Below, piece by piece: positions 62,100-64,000 of a stretch of 64,000 nt of DNA. Numbering within the stretch: position 1 is the first letter of the stretch; the number at the start of each line of letters is the position of its first letter. The notes under the pieces are model-generated. The model was not told the DNA's origin. It saw only the letters and a list, made by a program, of their open reading frames with translations, and made no database searches. The translations under genes were made by a program, and so were the position numbers. The stretch is taken from the NCBI RefSeq assembly GCF_003860585.1, contig NZ_CP034159.1, positions 1,178,001 to 1,242,000 on the forward strand, in the 5' to 3' direction. The stretch comes from Kaistella carnis. Its GTDB lineage: Bacteria; Bacteroidota; Bacteroidia; Flavobacteriales; Weeksellaceae.

Positions 62100-62741
62100 T
62101 TATTTCCGGTTTTTATTGTTTTGAAAGGTTTTTCTGTTATTTTGGTTCTTTGGATTATGTCTTGGGTTAGATTTATTCGTTCTGTTCGTGGCGTAATAAA
62201 TTTTACTTTTCTCCAGAGAATCTAATCCGGTTAAATCCAAACGGTTTTGCGAAAGATCTTTCAAATGGCGAAAAATCACATCATCCTGTACATGTTCTTT
62301 ATTATAAACATTATATGATTTCTTCATATTATTCGCAATCACCTGAATCAGAGCATCTTTTTCATCACCAGGTTCCAGTTCGATCGCTTTGTCAATCAAC
62401 TGCAGAATACTTTTGCCGTAAAATTTAAAATCTCCCTGAAGCTTCGGATATTCCATACGCTTCGGCTTCACCTGCATTTCTTCCGGCGTTGGGATATGAT
62501 AGGGTGAATCAACATCTAAATCATAACTCGCCAATATAAAAAGATGATCCCATAGTTTGTGTCTGTAATTCTCTTCGTCGCGCAACTGCGGGTTTCTCTG
62601 TCCCATAAAATCGACAATGGCAACAGCCATTTCATTACGCTCTTCTTTATTTTCAATTTCCTTACAACGCTCTACAAGCTGCTGAATAATGCGACCGTAT
62701 TCGGGCATTTGAAGCAAGGTTTTTTGTGTATTATATTCCAT
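62100..62741 (-). CDS. DUF4290 protein
   Basis: 213 residues, mostly helical, with 'MEYNTQKTLLQMPEYGRIIQQLVE' opening, 'FMGQRNPQLRDEENYRHKLWDHLFILASYDLDVDSPYHIPTPE' in the middle (DUF4290), and an Asn/Lys/Arg-rich low-complexity tail (NKSNPRHNPKNQNNRK). In this phylum the gene commonly precedes murA. Function unknown. The promoter element abuts its start codon. Confidence 0.85.
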   Translation of the reverse strand: MEYNTQKTLLQMPEYGRIIQQLVERCKEIENKEERNEMAVAIVDFMGQRNPQLRDEENYRHKLWDHLFILASYDLDVDSPYHIPTPEEMQVKPKRMEYPKLQGDFKFYGKSILQLIDKAIELEPGDEKDALIQVIANNMKKSYNVYNKEHVQDDVIFRHLKDLSQNRLDLTGLDSLEKSKIYYATNRTNKSNPRHNPKNQNNRKTFQNNKNRK

Positions 62742-62746
62742 AAGTG

Positions 62747-62754
62747 CAAATATA
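62747..62754 (-). promoter_or_regulatory. -7 promoter element (TATATTTG) of DUF4290-murA
   Basis: TATATTTG on the minus strand ends 5 nt before the ATG at 62741, giving a near-leaderless transcript for this cell-wall operon. Confidence 0.6.
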
Positions 62755-62794
62755 TGAATTTGTAAAGGTTATCTGTTTTAGTTTTCTTTAATTT

Positions 62795-62935
62795 TTTGGG
62801 CGTGCCCCTCGCCACCTCCTTTCCCACCGCTCGGGTCGGTCTGCGGCTCCCAATCTTTTTTTTTGAAGAATACTTTTTAAGGTCAATACGGAGAAAAAAA
62901 AGGATTTCCGCCTCCGCCCTCACGCAGACGAGGCT
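62795..62935. repeat. Dispersed GC-rich repeat, copy 2
   Basis: GGGCGTGCCCCTCGCC, CCGCTCGGGTCGGTC, CAATCTTTTTTTT, then AAAGGATTTCCGCC. Same order as copy 1 at 38618 but longer and diverged. The remaining non-coding stretch to 63203 shows no gene, hairpin or repeat that I can support. Confidence 0.6.
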
Positions 62936-63203
62936 TTAACTTCACTTGTTTTAACAATTCAAATTATGAATTATAATTTCAGGAAAAATTTTCAGGTTGG
63001 GGATCAGATTAGTTTTGACTAAAACCTGTTTCTAATTAATAAAAATATAATGTGGCACTTTTTATCGCGGGAAATATTTTAAATCGCACAAAATCATTCG
63101 AGACAAAGCCAGCGTAATGTTAAACTATTGAACAAATCCAGCGTTCCAACTGACTTACCAAATTAGAGAAACCATTATACTCATTGGAAATGTTCTAATC
63201 AAA

Positions 63204-63614
63204 TTAATCGACAAACTTTTTCCTTTCTTCGGGCGTGGGAATTTCACAGGCTTGTGAGGCAAGTTTTTTTCGGTTTTCTGCAACGCGATCGTAAAAGAAA
63301 TCTGTCAACCAAGTGGGTAAATAATGGAAGGCAGACAAAAGCTTGAAAAAACCACCGATGATTCCAGCAATTTTAAAGACCGCATGGGATTTCTGAAGAT
63401 AGTATGCATTCGGTTTCCAAAGGTAAAGCGTGTTTAGGTTTTTCAATTCCAGATTTCTTTCTTTTAAAAACTGTTGCCCAAAATCGGATTGTAAAGAAGC
63501 AAAAAGAAAATTATCTTTTACATCTTTCTTCAAAATCCAGTGCACCCAAAAATTACAAAAGCCACATTCGCCATCGTAAAAAACATAATATTTATTTGAA
63601 TCAACTGTTGTCAT
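63204..63614 (-). CDS. DCC-family thiol-disulfide oxidoreductase-like protein (DUF393)
   Basis: 136 residues. It opens YYVFYDGECGFCNFW with the conserved D-G-x-C-x2-C (Cys near 16 and 19), a thioredoxin-like redox pair. The end matches the family 'YLPTWLTDFFYDRVAENRKKL'. Role unproven. It overlaps the upstream haem-binding-domain gene as TAATG, so the two are cotranscribed. Confidence 0.88.
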   Translation of the reverse strand: MTTVDSNKYYVFYDGECGFCNFWVHWILKKDVKDNFLFASLQSDFGQQFLKERNLELKNLNTLYLWKPNAYYLQKSHAVFKIAGIIGGFFKLLSAFHYLPTWLTDFFYDRVAENRKKLASQACEIPTPEERKKFVD

Positions 63615-64000
63615 TATTGTATTTTAAATTCAGATTTTTCAACTTCTGTTGGTAAATCATTCATCAAACGGGTTTCCTGTGCCATGGTTTTGAAGTAATG
63701 AATCAGTTCTGCTTTTTCAGCGTCAGTAAACTTAGCTTCGGGATGACCGATCACGTAAGAATCCAGTGGCATTTCATTTTTCTCCAGCATTTCCGAGGCT
63801 TCATCTAATTTGTGCGCTTGCTTTTTCTTTGAATAAACCGCAAAAGTAGAAAAATTCAATTCCTTTCTTCCTTCATCAATATGGTTTTTCAAAAACCAGG
63901 CTAACGGCTGTACATTAGAATACCAGGGATATTTTGATTCATTGCTGTGGCAGTCATAACATCCATTCTTCATTAAAGTGGCAATATTTTCCGGCGTATT
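63614..64000 (-). CDS. Haem-binding-domain protein, cut at the window edge
   Basis: The visible 3' part (~129 residues) has CYDCHSNESKYPWYSNVQP, a CxxCH motif of the haem_bd domain, then 'EMPLDSYVIGHPEAKFTDAEKAELIHYF'. The reading frame stays open to position 64000 (NTPENIATL before the Met at 63973), so the true start is outside. It is probably a periplasmic c-type cytochrome-like protein. Coupled by TAATG to the DCC gene. Confidence 0.8.
   Translation of the reverse strand, partial: NTPENIATLMKNGCYDCHSNESKYPWYSNVQPLAWFLKNHIDEGRKELNFSTFAVYSKKKQAHKLDEASEMLEKNEMPLDSYVIGHPEAKFTDAEKAELIHYFKTMAQETRLMNDLPTEVEKSEFKIQ

Overview
The window looks like a chromosomal segment from a member of the Flavobacteriia (Bacteroidota), most likely near Chryseobacterium/Kaistella (Weeksellaceae). 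The reasons are AT-rich intergenic DNA, recurring TAnnTTTG -7 promoter elements, few Shine-Dalgarno sites, a type IX secretion C-terminal sorting domain, an OstA-like LPS-export protein, and several families typical of this phylum (DUF4290, DUF6427/DUF6341, DUF4280, DUF2931). The genus is an inference. No rRNA, tRNA or CRISPR was recognised.

Layout. 0-16 kb is ordinary chromosome: a partial class III aminotransferase, a three-gene ABC exporter, a Fur-family regulator coupled to an OstA-like LPS-transport protein, the Kup potassium transporter, pyruvate dehydrogenase E1 beta, a sulfatase-type phosphoglycerol transferase, PssA, an exonuclease, a FAH-family hydrolase, a universal stress protein, a DUF6341/DUF6427 divergent pair, DUF3109 and MgtC. 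16-31.4 kb is an accessory island with all genes on the minus strand. In transcription order it holds a LysM-like protein, a DUF4280 PAAR-like protein, a Tle1-type (DUF2235) lipase effector, and ten intact DUF2931 lipoprotein genes packed head to tail, followed by an eleventh broken one. Two identical orphan effector C-termini sit inside the array. The island lies between two ~105-bp direct repeats that each carry the 3' end and terminator of the trigger factor gene (tig).

31.5-64 kb returns to core and mildly variable chromosome: tig; a TonB receptor with a lipoprotein and a small CxxCH protein; pfkA-gapA; an MpaB-like oxygenase; a T9SS-sorted GH13 glycosidase; a LuxE-like synthetase carrying an in-frame repeat; a Y1 transposase beside a tandem hairpin array; uraH, an lpxH-type phosphoesterase and queD; the glyoxylate shunt (aceB, aceA) divergent from its probable XRE/ScfR-like regulator; comF, upp and der; lemA with a DUF2207 partner; murA (Asp in place of the fosfomycin-target Cys) with DUF4290; and a DCC-family protein with a truncated haem-binding-domain protein at the right edge.

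How the genes work together. The striking unit is the island. I read it as a type VI secretion accessory locus: the DUF4280 protein as spike/adaptor, the Tle1-like enzyme as a phospholipase toxin, and the DUF2931 lipoproteins as a stockpile of immunity proteins. The effector gene overlaps the first DUF2931 gene, and each orphan effector tail overlaps the next DUF2931 gene by ATGA. This suggests past effector-immunity pairs were displaced, their immunity genes were kept, and these were then shuffled by recombination. No T6SS structural genes are in the window. The immunity role of DUF2931 is inferred from gene order and architecture.
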